Source: Prevotella denticola
Lineage (GTDB): Bacteria; Bacteroidota; Bacteroidia; Bacteroidales; Bacteroidaceae
Reading direction: 5' to 3'
Assembly: GCF_900454835.1 (NCBI RefSeq)
Contig: NZ_UGTM01000002.1
Coordinates: 310,001 to 374,000, forward strand
DNA length: 64,000 bases
Positions 53,586 through 61,268 of the stretch are shown here, piece after piece. How positions within the stretch are numbered: the first letter of the stretch is position 1; each line of letters starts with the position of its first letter. The notes beneath the pieces were generated by a model that did no database searches, was not told the DNA's origin, and saw nothing but the letters and a program-made list of their open reading frames with translations. A program made the position numbers and the translations under genes.

Positions 53586-53663
53586 AACGGAGGCGTGGAA
53601 GGCACCGACTGCACGCCCGAGCTGGACATCGACAACATCAGGGTCGTACCGATCAACAAGTAG
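53586..53663 (+). pseudogene. C-terminal scrap of a probable surface glycan-binding protein
   Basis: Twenty-five codons and a stop encode NGGVEGTDCTPELDIDNIRV then VPINK. An end of the type DIDNIRVVP is typical of lipoproteins that bind glycans beside SusC/D pairs. The frame is closed by a TGA just upstream, and the rest of the gene is gone. It lies directly ahead of the GH26 gene, where such a gene would be expected in a mannan locus. Confidence 0.45.
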
Positions 53664-53757
53664 AAACACCGTGGCCGGAGGGGGAGCAGGGAAGCGTCTG
53701 CTCACGAATGAGGATGTACCTTGCCTCGCTTCCTTTCCCGTAAAAACAAAAGAAACA

Positions 53758-55554
53758 ATGCACACCCATAGACTTCATACCGCAGCCCTTGCGCTGCTCT
53801 CGCTGACGGCCGCAGCCTGCAGCGACACCGCAGGACACTCCATCGCCGACGTGGACGCACCGTCGTTCGTCAGCGTGAGTCCGCAGACGAACATCCGGGC
53901 CGGCCTCGACTCGATTGTCGTCACCTACGACAAGAACATCTTTTTCTCTTCCGCCGACTACCGGAAAATCACCCTCAACGGTTCGCCGGCCGTCAGCGCC
54001 AACGTCATCGGATCGTCCAACCGCCTGCTCGTCATGGCCGAAATCAGCCGCGGCAAGAGCTACGAGCTGGTCATCCCAGAGGGCGTCGTCACCGGGCCTA
54101 ACCGCATGGCGGCACCCATGGTGAAGGCCACCCTGACGGCCCAGACACAGCACATCGCCGGCCGGCCGGTCAACGCCGAAGCGACCGCCGAGGCGAAAGC
54201 ACTCTACCGGAAGCTGGCCGACAACTACGGCAAGAAGACCTTTTCGGGCACGATGGCTGACGTGGCATGGAACAACAAAAACGCCGAGAGGGTACACCGC
54301 CTTACGGGCAAGTACCCCGCCATCAACGGCTACGACTACATCCACCTGCAGTACACCCGGCCGGGCGGATGGATCGACTATGCCGACATCACCCCCGTCA
54401 GGACGTGGCACGACGCCGGCGGCATCGTCACGATAGGCTGGCACTGGAACGTGCCCACCTCCAATCCCTACGCCTCTGTCGTGCCCGTCGTCCTCTACGG
54501 CGGTCCCGACAAGGTCATGCCGGGCGACTGGAGCGGCAACATACAGCTCACCACACAGGTGGCGAAGAACATCCTGGCCGGCGCATCCATCGGGAGCAGG
54601 CTGGTGGTGAAGATAACCGACGTGAAGCCGGGCGCACAGGGTTCCATCAAGAACAGCAGCTGGGCAGGCTTCGTGGACGAGAATGGAAAGAACTGGGACT
54701 ACTTCGACATCAGCGGCGACAGCTACTCGATGACGCTCGACCAGACCACGCTCAACGAGATGCGGGCCAACGGTCTGATCATCGGCGGACACGACTATAC
54801 GGTCACCGGCGTCACCGTCGAGGCAGCCGGCACGGTGAAGTACGGCTTCTACGCCGCCAAAAACGAGTTCACCCTCGATGCCGCCGTCACCGAAGGCACA
54901 TGGGCCAACCGCTTCATGAAGTCCGACCTGGAGAAGATCGTGCCTTACCTGCGGCAGCTGCAGCAGGCCGGCATCCCGGTTCTGTGGCGGCCCCTGCACG
55001 AGGCGGCCGGCAAGTGGTTCTGGTGGGGCAACGGTTCCGCCGCCTCCTACGTGAAGCTCTGGCGCACGATGTACGACTGTTTCAAGCAGCAGGGCATCAA
55101 CAACCTCATCTGGGTGTGGACCTCCGAGAAGGCCGATGCCGACTGGTATCCCGGCGACGAATACGTGGACATCATCGGGACAGACGTGTACGGCCGTGAC
55201 GGCAACGCCGCTACGGCCGAAGAGATGGCGGCACGCTTCAACGAGCTGGCCTACCGCTATCCCTCCAAGATGATCTCACTGACCGAGTGCGGCACCGTTG
55301 CCGACATCCCCTCCCAGTGGAAGAGCGATGCCGCATGGAGCTGGTTCATGCCGTGGTACGGCGACGGACACGCATCGGACGAATGGTGGAAGGCGGCGAT
55401 GAACTCCGAAGACGTCGCCGATAAGCCGGAAGATAGAACAGATAAAAGTCGGCAATGCCGTCGTCCGGCAGCAGCGTCAGATGTAATTTCCTTTCCTGGT
55501 CGACCGTCGCCGGGGTGCTCGTCCGGACATAGAACAGTGAAGGATCTATATTGA
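53758..55554 (+). CDS. Endo-beta-1,4-mannanase, GH26, with an Ig-like domain and a damaged C-terminus
   Basis: The ATG at 53758 gives a lipoprotein signal (ALLSLTAAACSD). Residues ~30-135 form an SbsA/Big_5-like Ig domain. The GH26 barrel follows (~140 on: TFSGTMADVAWNNKNAERV). It has the acid/base Glu415 (RPLHEAAGKWFWWG) and the nucleophile Glu510 (SLTECGTV), and is interrupted at ~250-370 by an inserted beta-sandwich, possibly a carbohydrate-binding module. After EWWKAAMNSEDV (about base 55419) family similarity stops, and ~45 unrelated residues run to the stop at 55554. Only a few native residues should be missing, so activity may survive. It would cut mannan at the cell surface. Confidence 0.8.
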   Translation: MHTHRLHTAALALLSLTAAACSDTAGHSIADVDAPSFVSVSPQTNIRAGLDSIVVTYDKNIFFSSADYRKITLNGSPAVSANVIGSSNRLLVMAEISRGKSYELVIPEGVVTGPNRMAAPMVKATLTAQTQHIAGRPVNAEATAEAKALYRKLADNYGKKTFSGTMADVAWNNKNAERVHRLTGKYPAINGYDYIHLQYTRPGGWIDYADITPVRTWHDAGGIVTIGWHWNVPTSNPYASVVPVVLYGGPDKVMPGDWSGNIQLTTQVAKNILAGASIGSRLVVKITDVKPGAQGSIKNSSWAGFVDENGKNWDYFDISGDSYSMTLDQTTLNEMRANGLIIGGHDYTVTGVTVEAAGTVKYGFYAAKNEFTLDAAVTEGTWANRFMKSDLEKIVPYLRQLQQAGIPVLWRPLHEAAGKWFWWGNGSAASYVKLWRTMYDCFKQQGINNLIWVWTSEKADADWYPGDEYVDIIGTDVYGRDGNAATAEEMAARFNELAYRYPSKMISLTECGTVADIPSQWKSDAAWSWFMPWYGDGHASDEWWKAAMNSEDVADKPEDRTDKSRQCRRPAAASDVISFPGRPSPGCSSGHRTVKDLY

Positions 55555-55823
55555 AGAACACTTCGATGGGTATCACGGTTTTTGCCCGCAGTCGGAACCA
55601 CATACCAGTTTCCTTTTTCACTCTGTGTGTACAATGCCGGCGCATAATGATTCTTTCCGGATAATCCCCAGCCTCCGATTATCCCGTCGTTGTCCGGGCA
55701 ATAGGAATAGGCTGTCTCCTGAATTCTCTCCCGGTTCAGCGGGTCGCCGAAATCCCTGTAGCCTGCCTGATGCCAACCGTCTTGACAACACTCCAGCTTG
55801 CTGTCCAGCACACAAAAACGCAC
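55425..55823 (-). pseudogene. Frameshifted, truncated gene fragment of unknown family
   Basis: On the minus strand a protein-like stretch starts MRFCVLDSKLECCQDGW and runs to GNWYVVPTAGKNRDT. It then appears to continue in another frame as KTVIPIEVFFNIDPSLFYVR and LPDDGIADFYLFYLPAY. It is cut exactly where the GH26 gene loses similarity. I do not recognise the family; the frame change near 55580-55600 and the abrupt end mark it as a remnant. Evidence is composition and continuity only. Confidence 0.35.
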
Positions 55824-55854
55824 ACCCCACTTTCAAGGCTCGCTCAATTTCATA

Positions 55855-56455
55855 CTATTCCTTTGAACAGTGTTGCTGAAGAAATGCTTTCAAAGGCTTC
55901 AAATAATCCGATTCCAAACTCCAATACTCAGCATTATCAAACATCCATTCACCATTACCTAACTTTCTACGCTTTGAACTTGACATTTTCATCGCACTGA
56001 TGTAGGTGAAAATCTTCCCTTTCAAATTAGGATGAACATAATCGTTTCCCAGACAAGTCTCATAATCAGCATAACAATCAAGCATTTGGGTATGCTTTTC
56101 CTTCTGAATCAGATGTTCCAACAAAGTCTCAAAATCACCATCTTCCTCATTATTGGGAAACAAGAATAGCTCAGCCTGAGCATTATTTTCCCCTAAGACC
56201 TCTTCTATTTCCTTCTTCCTTGTCTCGTATCCCCCATTGTTCCCGAGAGAGTCTGCATCAAATATGATAACGACTTTTCCGCCTTCTGCACACCTTGCCT
56301 TTATCGTAGGAATCACATTTACCAGATTCTTGTAGCCATTTACAAATTCGACTTTATTAGACGATATGTTATAGCCTAAATTCTCTATGAGTGTCTTTGA
56401 TAAAGACAGCTTCAGAGGTAGCAGGCTTTCCTGTTTCAAGAAAAATATATGTCAT
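55855..56455 (-). pseudogene. DUF3226/TOPRIM-like gene with an early frameshift
   Basis: The natural ATG is probably at 56455, overlapping the stop of the upstream ATPase gene in an ATGA. It encodes MTYIFLETGKPATSEAVFIKD, then stops at a TAA about eight codons on. A shifted frame picks up exactly there (TLIENLGYNISS) and continues to 55855 with the TOPRIM-like core VVIIFDADSLGNNGGYETRK and LFLFPNNEEDGDFETLLEHL. Joining the two frames near 56395 would give a normal protein of about 200 residues. DUF3226 proteins belong to the TOPRIM group and often stand beside ATPases. AT-rich compared with its surroundings, which suggests transfer. Confidence 0.65.
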
Positions 56456-57105
56456 CGTATCTCAAGTTCTTGTTTGATAGAATAGTCAAAAGCCTCATAA
56501 TCGTATCTGAAACTCTGCAGGTTGCCATCGGCGTCATTTACCAGTTTGTGAGCTGCAACGAGGTTTCTGAACCGAGCATTGTCATCTTCTTCAAGTACCT
56601 TTGACAATCCTCTCAGAGAATCAATGTTATGACTGGTGACAAAAACCTGCGTATTATTAGCCTTCGCAGCTGTCAGCAAAGCCTTCCACAGCAGAGGCAT
56701 TGTTGTATAATGAAAACCATTGTCAACCTCGTCAATCATCAAAACACCATCCTTACAACTATAGACTGACAAGATGATTGAGATAAGTTTTCGCATACCA
56801 TCACCCATAACATTTACGGGCAGCCGATGCGACAAACCAATATCAACAAGGAGTTCCGTGTCTACCAGCTGCATATCAATGACACGTGGGTCAAGAACCT
56901 TCAGTATGGCTATTATCTCATTTTCCTTCTTATCCTTTACAATCTGTGCAAATCTTTCATTTACGGGGACGCTCATATAGGAGGCAGGAATATACATGGC
57001 TTTCAACTCTTCCTCGTAACGCTTGTCCCGCCTGATACGGTTGTTTTCTGTATCAGTACACACTGCTTTGGATAAAAGAAAACTCCTTATATACTCGCCG
57101 GGCAT
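56452..57105 (-). pseudogene. C-terminal half of an AAA/ABC-type ATPase (OLD/PARIS-like)
   Basis: A 217-codon frame encodes the end of an ATPase: signature-like GDGMRKLISIIL, Walker B VLMIDEVDNGFHY and the switch VTSHNIDSL. The Walker A half is missing. The visible start lies inside the terminator of cassette 3, so the N-terminal part was lost at that junction. ATPases of this kind paired with a TOPRIM protein occur in antiphage systems such as OLD-type nucleases and PARIS; the pairing here (ATGA overlap with the DUF3226 gene) suggests a former defence operon. Low GC compared with neighbours. Confidence 0.65.
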
Positions 57106-57114
57106 ATAAGGAGT
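57082..57114. terminator. Terminator of cassette 3
   Basis: A perfect 11-bp stem (ACTCCTTATAT with ATATAAGGAGT, loop 11). T-rich sequence follows on both strands, so it works for the minus-strand lipoprotein that ends 50 bases before it. Confidence 0.8.
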
Positions 57115-57164
57115 TTTTTATGGTTCAGTCAATGGTTGCTATTGACTGCATGATAGCGTATGTC

Positions 57165-58757
57165 TTATTTCGGCCACAACCAGCGCGCATGTGCGCGAGA
57201 GCCATATCCGGTATGTACCTCATCTTCCTGAACATACAAATCATAGGCATTTGATGTCCCGTCAGGACGTGGTGTGCTTGATCCATAATATCCTCTGGTC
57301 CCAATCCACCATAACTGTCCCGTACTTTCTAGGTAGATGCCAATAGTTGGCAGGAAGATGTAATCATCCGAGTTGCCGGGTCTGCCTTTTTTTATGTCTG
57401 TGTTACTCTTAGGATACTTATCATAAATCTTAGGATCTGATTGTACCTTCGTGTAATCAGTTCCACCGGGAGCCGCCTTCTTCATCTCTGCCTCGGTCTT
57501 GTGCTCGGCGGCAGCGATACCGCTGAGTTTCTTCAGCCACATACCTCCGGCATACAGATGTTTCATGATGGACCAGAGAGAAGGATCCCAATGAGGATCT
57601 CCATACATGACATACCACAACATTTCGTTGGCGTTAGGGCAAGCGGCTGCCGAACGTGTTGCAGAAGTCGGGAACGGGGCAGGGTTATACCATCTCGAAT
57701 CACTGGATATTTTTGGATAGTTGGCGTTCGATTCTCCATTCAGAACCGGCTGGTCGTTCTCATGGCCTTTCCATGCGTTCTTTCCCACAGCAGCGTCCCA
57801 CAGATAGTATCCGTCGCTCGAATAGTGTGTGACGGCCAGATCGGTGCTTACTTTCTTGTTCTTTCCTGCCTTGCAGGTAATGTCATTATAAGTCTTGGAT
57901 ACTGTCCCGCGGACCTTCGTCTTCTGGTCGTAGAGGGTATATTCCACGGTGACATGATGATATTCGCCCGGTGCAAGGACCATTATGGCCGCGTTCTTTT
58001 TATGGTCTGCTGCCTTGGGGATGACGAATCCATCGTCCGAGCCGCCGTTCAGTGTGAGCGTTATGCTCCTGTTGGCAGCAGTTGCGGCGGGGCGGGGTGT
58101 CGTATTTATCCCATTGTCATCGAATTTGAACTCCCCGGCAAGTGCCTCGTCTGCCGTTACCTTGATCTGTGTCACTTTCACGTCCTCTGCAAACTCAGGG
58201 CTGTAATAAGGCGTAAAGACGAGGTAGGATGCTTTGTGAGAGAGCGTGAAGGTGTAGCTCCCGTCACCCAGTCTGCTGGCTTCCGCCGTGCCGCAGTCTC
58301 CGTCTGTACCGATGTGCGAGGCATCGTCAGGAGCGCTCTGTGACTGGGCCGGACTTATGGTCACCTTGTCGCCATGGGCGTTGCCGTTGCCCGTATAACG
58401 TACGTTGTATTTCGGTGCGGTGAGTATCCCGGGGAAATAGAACTTGGCCGTGGGAGCCTTAGCCGTGATATTGTCTTTTGTGCTTATTGTTAAAGTGCCG
58501 GCGTTGTTGATCCACAGCTTGTCTCCTGAAGTCCAATAAAACTTTATCGCCGAACCGTCGTAAGTGCCTGCTGTGCGGGTCAATCCCCCGTCTGCAAACT
58601 CTGTCATCCCTGCGGGCACCGTGTTCTGTTGCTTCCCGTTGTCCGCTTGCAAAGTGTCGTCATTGGAGCAGCCTGCCAGTGAAAGCAAGGCTGCGACCGG
58701 TAAAGCCCAAAAATAAGAATACGTCATTTTCCTGATTTGTCTTAACTTGTGTTCCAT
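57165..58757 (-). CDS. Fimbrillin-like surface lipoprotein with Fib_succ_major-type C-terminus (cassette 3)
   Basis: A 530-residue lipoprotein with lipid-anchor Cys30 (LLSLAGCSNDD). It aligns along its length with the products at 5877 and 50742: FYWTSGDKLWIN, VRYTGNGNAHGDKVTISPAQ, GTDGDCG, EMLWYVMYGDPHWD, HLYAGGMWLKK, IFLPTIGIY, then GYYGSSTPR. It is the most diverged of the three in the N-terminal half (TRTAGTYDGSAI instead of TRTSLDY). The last ~45 residues (YDLYVQEDEVHTGYG) are unique. It starts 6 bases after the small-peptide gene. Confidence 0.7.
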   Translation of the reverse strand: MEHKLRQIRKMTYSYFWALPVAALLSLAGCSNDDTLQADNGKQQNTVPAGMTEFADGGLTRTAGTYDGSAIKFYWTSGDKLWINNAGTLTISTKDNITAKAPTAKFYFPGILTAPKYNVRYTGNGNAHGDKVTISPAQSQSAPDDASHIGTDGDCGTAEASRLGDGSYTFTLSHKASYLVFTPYYSPEFAEDVKVTQIKVTADEALAGEFKFDDNGINTTPRPAATAANRSITLTLNGGSDDGFVIPKAADHKKNAAIMVLAPGEYHHVTVEYTLYDQKTKVRGTVSKTYNDITCKAGKNKKVSTDLAVTHYSSDGYYLWDAAVGKNAWKGHENDQPVLNGESNANYPKISSDSRWYNPAPFPTSATRSAAACPNANEMLWYVMYGDPHWDPSLWSIMKHLYAGGMWLKKLSGIAAAEHKTEAEMKKAAPGGTDYTKVQSDPKIYDKYPKSNTDIKKGRPGNSDDYIFLPTIGIYLESTGQLWWIGTRGYYGSSTPRPDGTSNAYDLYVQEDEVHTGYGSRAHARWLWPK

Positions 58758-58763
58758 TCTACT

Positions 58764-58946
58764 TTAGTTCTTGTCTTCGGCAGATTCTTCCTCAAAGAAA
58801 AAGCCTGACGGCTTTGCACTTAAAGACTCGCCATCATCTTCTGCGCTGTAATGTCCTCCCTTTACCGGAGAAGTCTGGAGGAGATATTCCTTCTCGCCGA
58901 TGGATATTACAGCTGTCTCAGCTTTAACATACATTTTTCTTTCCAT
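58764..58946 (-). CDS. Small peptide of the surface-lipoprotein cassette (copy 3)
   Basis: A 60-residue protein: MERKMYVKAETAVISIG, then EKEYLLQTSPVKGGHYSAEDD, SAKPSGFFFEEE and an acidic end. It aligns with copies 1 and 2 at the Y-x-K, LL/S, GH and AK-x-x-F positions, although overall identity is low. No signal peptide. The lipoprotein gene follows after 6 bases, the tightest spacing of the three, which suggests translational coupling. Confidence 0.7.
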   Translation of the reverse strand: MERKMYVKAETAVISIGEKEYLLQTSPVKGGHYSAEDDGESLSAKPSGFFFEEESAEDKN

Positions 58947-59248
58947 ATTGTCAACTTTTAGTGATTACGATTTTGAAAATTGCTGTCTACCGACATCTCT
59001 CTTTATAATCGGCTGATGCGTACATCAGCCGGAACCGGACTGGCTGCCGTCTGGAAACCTTGCGGAATCCCTGTCCCTCAGGCTGCGGCATTACACGTTC
59101 CCGTATGTCTGATGAATATCATGCGCACGTCCGGAGCATATACCGGGACAACAAGAAATTCTTTGTGGGATGTTTCACACCTTATAATATAAATATAAGG
59201 ATGCCATTATCCATACGATCAATCCTTCCGGATTCTAATGATTTGTGT

Positions 59249-59280
59249 GCAAAGGTAGTGCTGTTTTTATGAAAGACAAA
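59249..59280 (-). promoter_or_regulatory. Promoter of cassette 3
   Basis: On the minus strand TTTG (59277-59280) and TACCTTTG plus C (59249-59257) are 19 bases apart. The -7 box is the same as that of cassette 2. Confidence 0.7.
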
Positions 59281-59604
59281 ATAATTTAACTATAAATAAC
59301 ACGCTTGATCCCAATGGGTTCTGTCTATATGGCCGAAAGGAAAAGCCGAAGATGCCGCATAAAAGTAAAGACACAAAGAGCGGACAGATTCCCTGTCAAC
59401 GACAGACCGACGCGTTTTTTTAGAACAGGCCCTCAGCAGAAATATACCTGCATGGAAAGGCATATACTGTCAGCAACAATTAGAAATAAGTTTTCAACCC
59501 GTCAGCCAAGTTTAGAAATAAGACGAAAAGCAGTCAACCCAGAACGTTAAACTACAAACCCGGCATATTAAACTGCACAGAAGAACATCCCGCCGAAGGC
59601 CGGG

Positions 59605-59690
59605 ACGGGGATTCCCGGTGCTTGGGAATATGATTCCCAGCGTCCGGTACTGCTGTTCCCAGCCGGTTGGGAACAGCAGTACCGGCAATG
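59605..59690. repeat. GGGAA/TTCCC phased repeat array (family II, copy 3) with a perfect palindrome
   Basis: TTCCC half-sites recur at 22-base steps (59611, 59633, 59655). Within the array CCGGTACTGCTGTTCCCA at 59644-59661 is the exact inverse of 59668-59685, with a 6-base loop. Confidence 0.85.
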
Positions 59691-59731
59691 CCCACCCTGT
59701 CCATAAAGTATCAACTTTGGCTAAAATAGTA

Positions 59732-59763
59732 TTTGCAGTTTACACTTTTAACCCTTATCTTTG
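59732..59763 (+). promoter_or_regulatory. Promoter of the mannan operon
   Basis: TTTG (59732-59735) and TATCTTTG (59756-59763) are exactly 20 bases apart. It reads into the GH3 relic and then the GH26 gene. Confidence 0.75.
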
Positions 59764-59866
59764 CAGCAGTCTTTCCGACTGGCCGCAGGCGGGGCATCCG
59801 ATGATGTCTGCCGAGGGGGGCCGGAGAAGCGTAACATCCTAAAAACCAGAAATCAAAGATAACAGC

Positions 59867-60016
59867 ATGAACAGAAGAAGTGTTTTCACCTTATTTTTTA
59901 CTCCTTCTGCGGCCCCGACATGAAGTCCGTCGTAGAACCGGAGGACTTCGAGGTGCTGGTAGGAAGCAGCAGACGGGACGAGGACCTGCAGAAGGCGACC
60001 TTTACAACAGTAGAGA
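59867..60016 (+). pseudogene. Relic of a GH3-type glycosidase gene
   Basis: Two pieces remain. A new-gene start (MNRRSVFTLFF, 59867) breaks off after about 18 codons. In another frame, from 59920, DMKSVVEPEDFEVLVGSSRR followed by DEDLQKATFT matches the end of the fibronectin-like C-terminal domain of GH3 enzymes. The catalytic domains are deleted. A MITE-like end begins at 60014. In mannan loci GH3 genes often code beta-glucosidases or similar. It stands directly behind the operon promoter. Confidence 0.5.
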
Positions 60017-60033
60017 GACCCCTGCAAAACTCT
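60014..60033. repeat. MITE-like end, second copy
   Basis: AGAGACCCCTGCAAAACTCT differs from 31255-31274 by one base. A weak inverse (near 60100-60118, ending GAGGGCTCG) may be the other end. Confidence 0.45.
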
Positions 60034-60136
60034 ATTTATATCAGAATCTCATATTTGATTATCAACAAGTTACACTTTCCGAGAGTCTCATGTAATGGCG
60101 TTTTACCGAGGGCTCGTAGAATGAATACGAAGTAGA

Positions 60137-61258
60137 ATGAATATGAAAAGAATACTCCTTGCCATGGCTGCCGCCTTGCTCACAGCGAATGCGGCAGCCG
60201 GAAAGAAAATGCAGAAGACACCGGCACAGCAGCTCATCGGACGGCTGCAGGACTTACAGAAGAAAGGTGTGATGTTCGGTCACCAGGACGCCCTCTTCTA
60301 CGGTACGACGTGGAAATGGGAATACGGACGGAGCGACGTGAACGATGTCTGCGGCGACTACCCCGCCGTCCTGGGCTGCGAGCTGGGCGGACTGGAACTC
60401 GGGAGAGACCGCAACCTGGACGGTGTTCCCTTCGCCGAGATGCGCCGGCAGATCATCGGCCACTGGCGCAGGGGCGGCATCGTGACCGTCAGCTGGCATG
60501 CCTACAATCCCGTCACGGAAGAGGATGCCTGGCACACGGAAGGCGATGCCGTCGCACAGGTGCTGCCCGGCGGAAAGGCAGCCGGAAAGATGCAGCACTG
60601 GCTCGGACGGATAGCCGGTTTCCTCGCCTCGCTCAAGGACGACAGGGGGAACTCCATACCCGTCATCTTCCGGCCCTGGCACGAAATGAGCGGCGGCTGG
60701 TTCTGGTGGGGCAGCCGGCAGTGTACGCCTGAACAGTACATCGCCCTGTACCGCCTCACCCACGAGGCGATGCGCCGCCGGGGACTGCGCAACATCGTCT
60801 GGAGCTACTCGCCCAATGCCGAGGCCGGCGACACGCCTGAACACTTCTTCCGCTTCTATCCCGGCGACGGATGCGTAGACCTGCTGGGCGTGGACCTCTA
60901 CCAGAACAACGGCCGGCAGGACTTCATCGACCAGTGCCAGAACGAACTGCACATCATGGCCACATATGCCGGAGCGCACCGCAAGCTGTATGCGCTCACC
61001 GAAGCCGGCTACCGCAACACGCCCGATGCCGCCTGGTACTCCTCCACCCTGCTGCCCGGCCTGCAGGGATTCAAGCCCTGCTATGTCCTGCTCTGGCGGA
61101 ACGCATGGGACAAGCCCGAAGAGAACTTCGGCCCTGCACCGGAGAAATCCTGCGCCGCCGACTTCAGGAAGATTTACAGGGAGAGGGCTTTCCTCTTCCG
61201 CAGCCAGACAGGCCCTGCACAGGTCGGAACAACAAAGAAACATAACAGAAAACGATAG
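60137..61258 (+). CDS. Beta-mannanase, GH26, of the mannobiose-releasing type
   Basis: A 373-residue exported enzyme (signal peptide MKRILLAMAAALLTANAAAG, from either of two close ATGs). A compact GH26 barrel with GVMFGHQDALFYGT, acid/base Glu183 (RPWHEMSGGWFWWG) and nucleophile Glu289 (ALTEAGYRNT). Its size and the genes that follow match the mannanase of the Bacteroides fragilis mannan operon, which yields mannobiose. It starts about 375 bases after the operon promoter, beyond the GH3 relic. The first GH26 (53758) would cut larger mannan outside the cell, this one within reach of the transporter. Confidence 0.9.
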   Translation: MNMKRILLAMAAALLTANAAAGKKMQKTPAQQLIGRLQDLQKKGVMFGHQDALFYGTTWKWEYGRSDVNDVCGDYPAVLGCELGGLELGRDRNLDGVPFAEMRRQIIGHWRRGGIVTVSWHAYNPVTEEDAWHTEGDAVAQVLPGGKAAGKMQHWLGRIAGFLASLKDDRGNSIPVIFRPWHEMSGGWFWWGSRQCTPEQYIALYRLTHEAMRRRGLRNIVWSYSPNAEAGDTPEHFFRFYPGDGCVDLLGVDLYQNNGRQDFIDQCQNELHIMATYAGAHRKLYALTEAGYRNTPDAAWYSSTLLPGLQGFKPCYVLLWRNAWDKPEENFGPAPEKSCAADFRKIYRERAFLFRSQTGPAQVGTTKKHNRKR

Positions 61259-61268
61259 AAATACAGAC

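Larger units (their letters stand above)
52371..53757. other. Long gene-poor stretch with a large hairpin and a gene relic
   Basis: No intact gene. It contains a 68-base imperfect hairpin at 52524-52591, about 800 bases with nothing recognisable, a -7 box at 53433-53440 and the 3' scrap of a surface-protein gene at 53586-53663. Confidence 0.6.
58947..59866. other. Gap with leader of cassette 3, repeat family II copy 3 and the mannan promoter
   Basis: Minus-strand leader of cassette 3 (about 295 bases to the promoter at 59249-59280), then an AT-rich stretch without features, the GGGAA/TTCCC array with its perfect palindrome (59605-59690) and the plus-strand promoter at 59732-59763. Confidence 0.65.
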
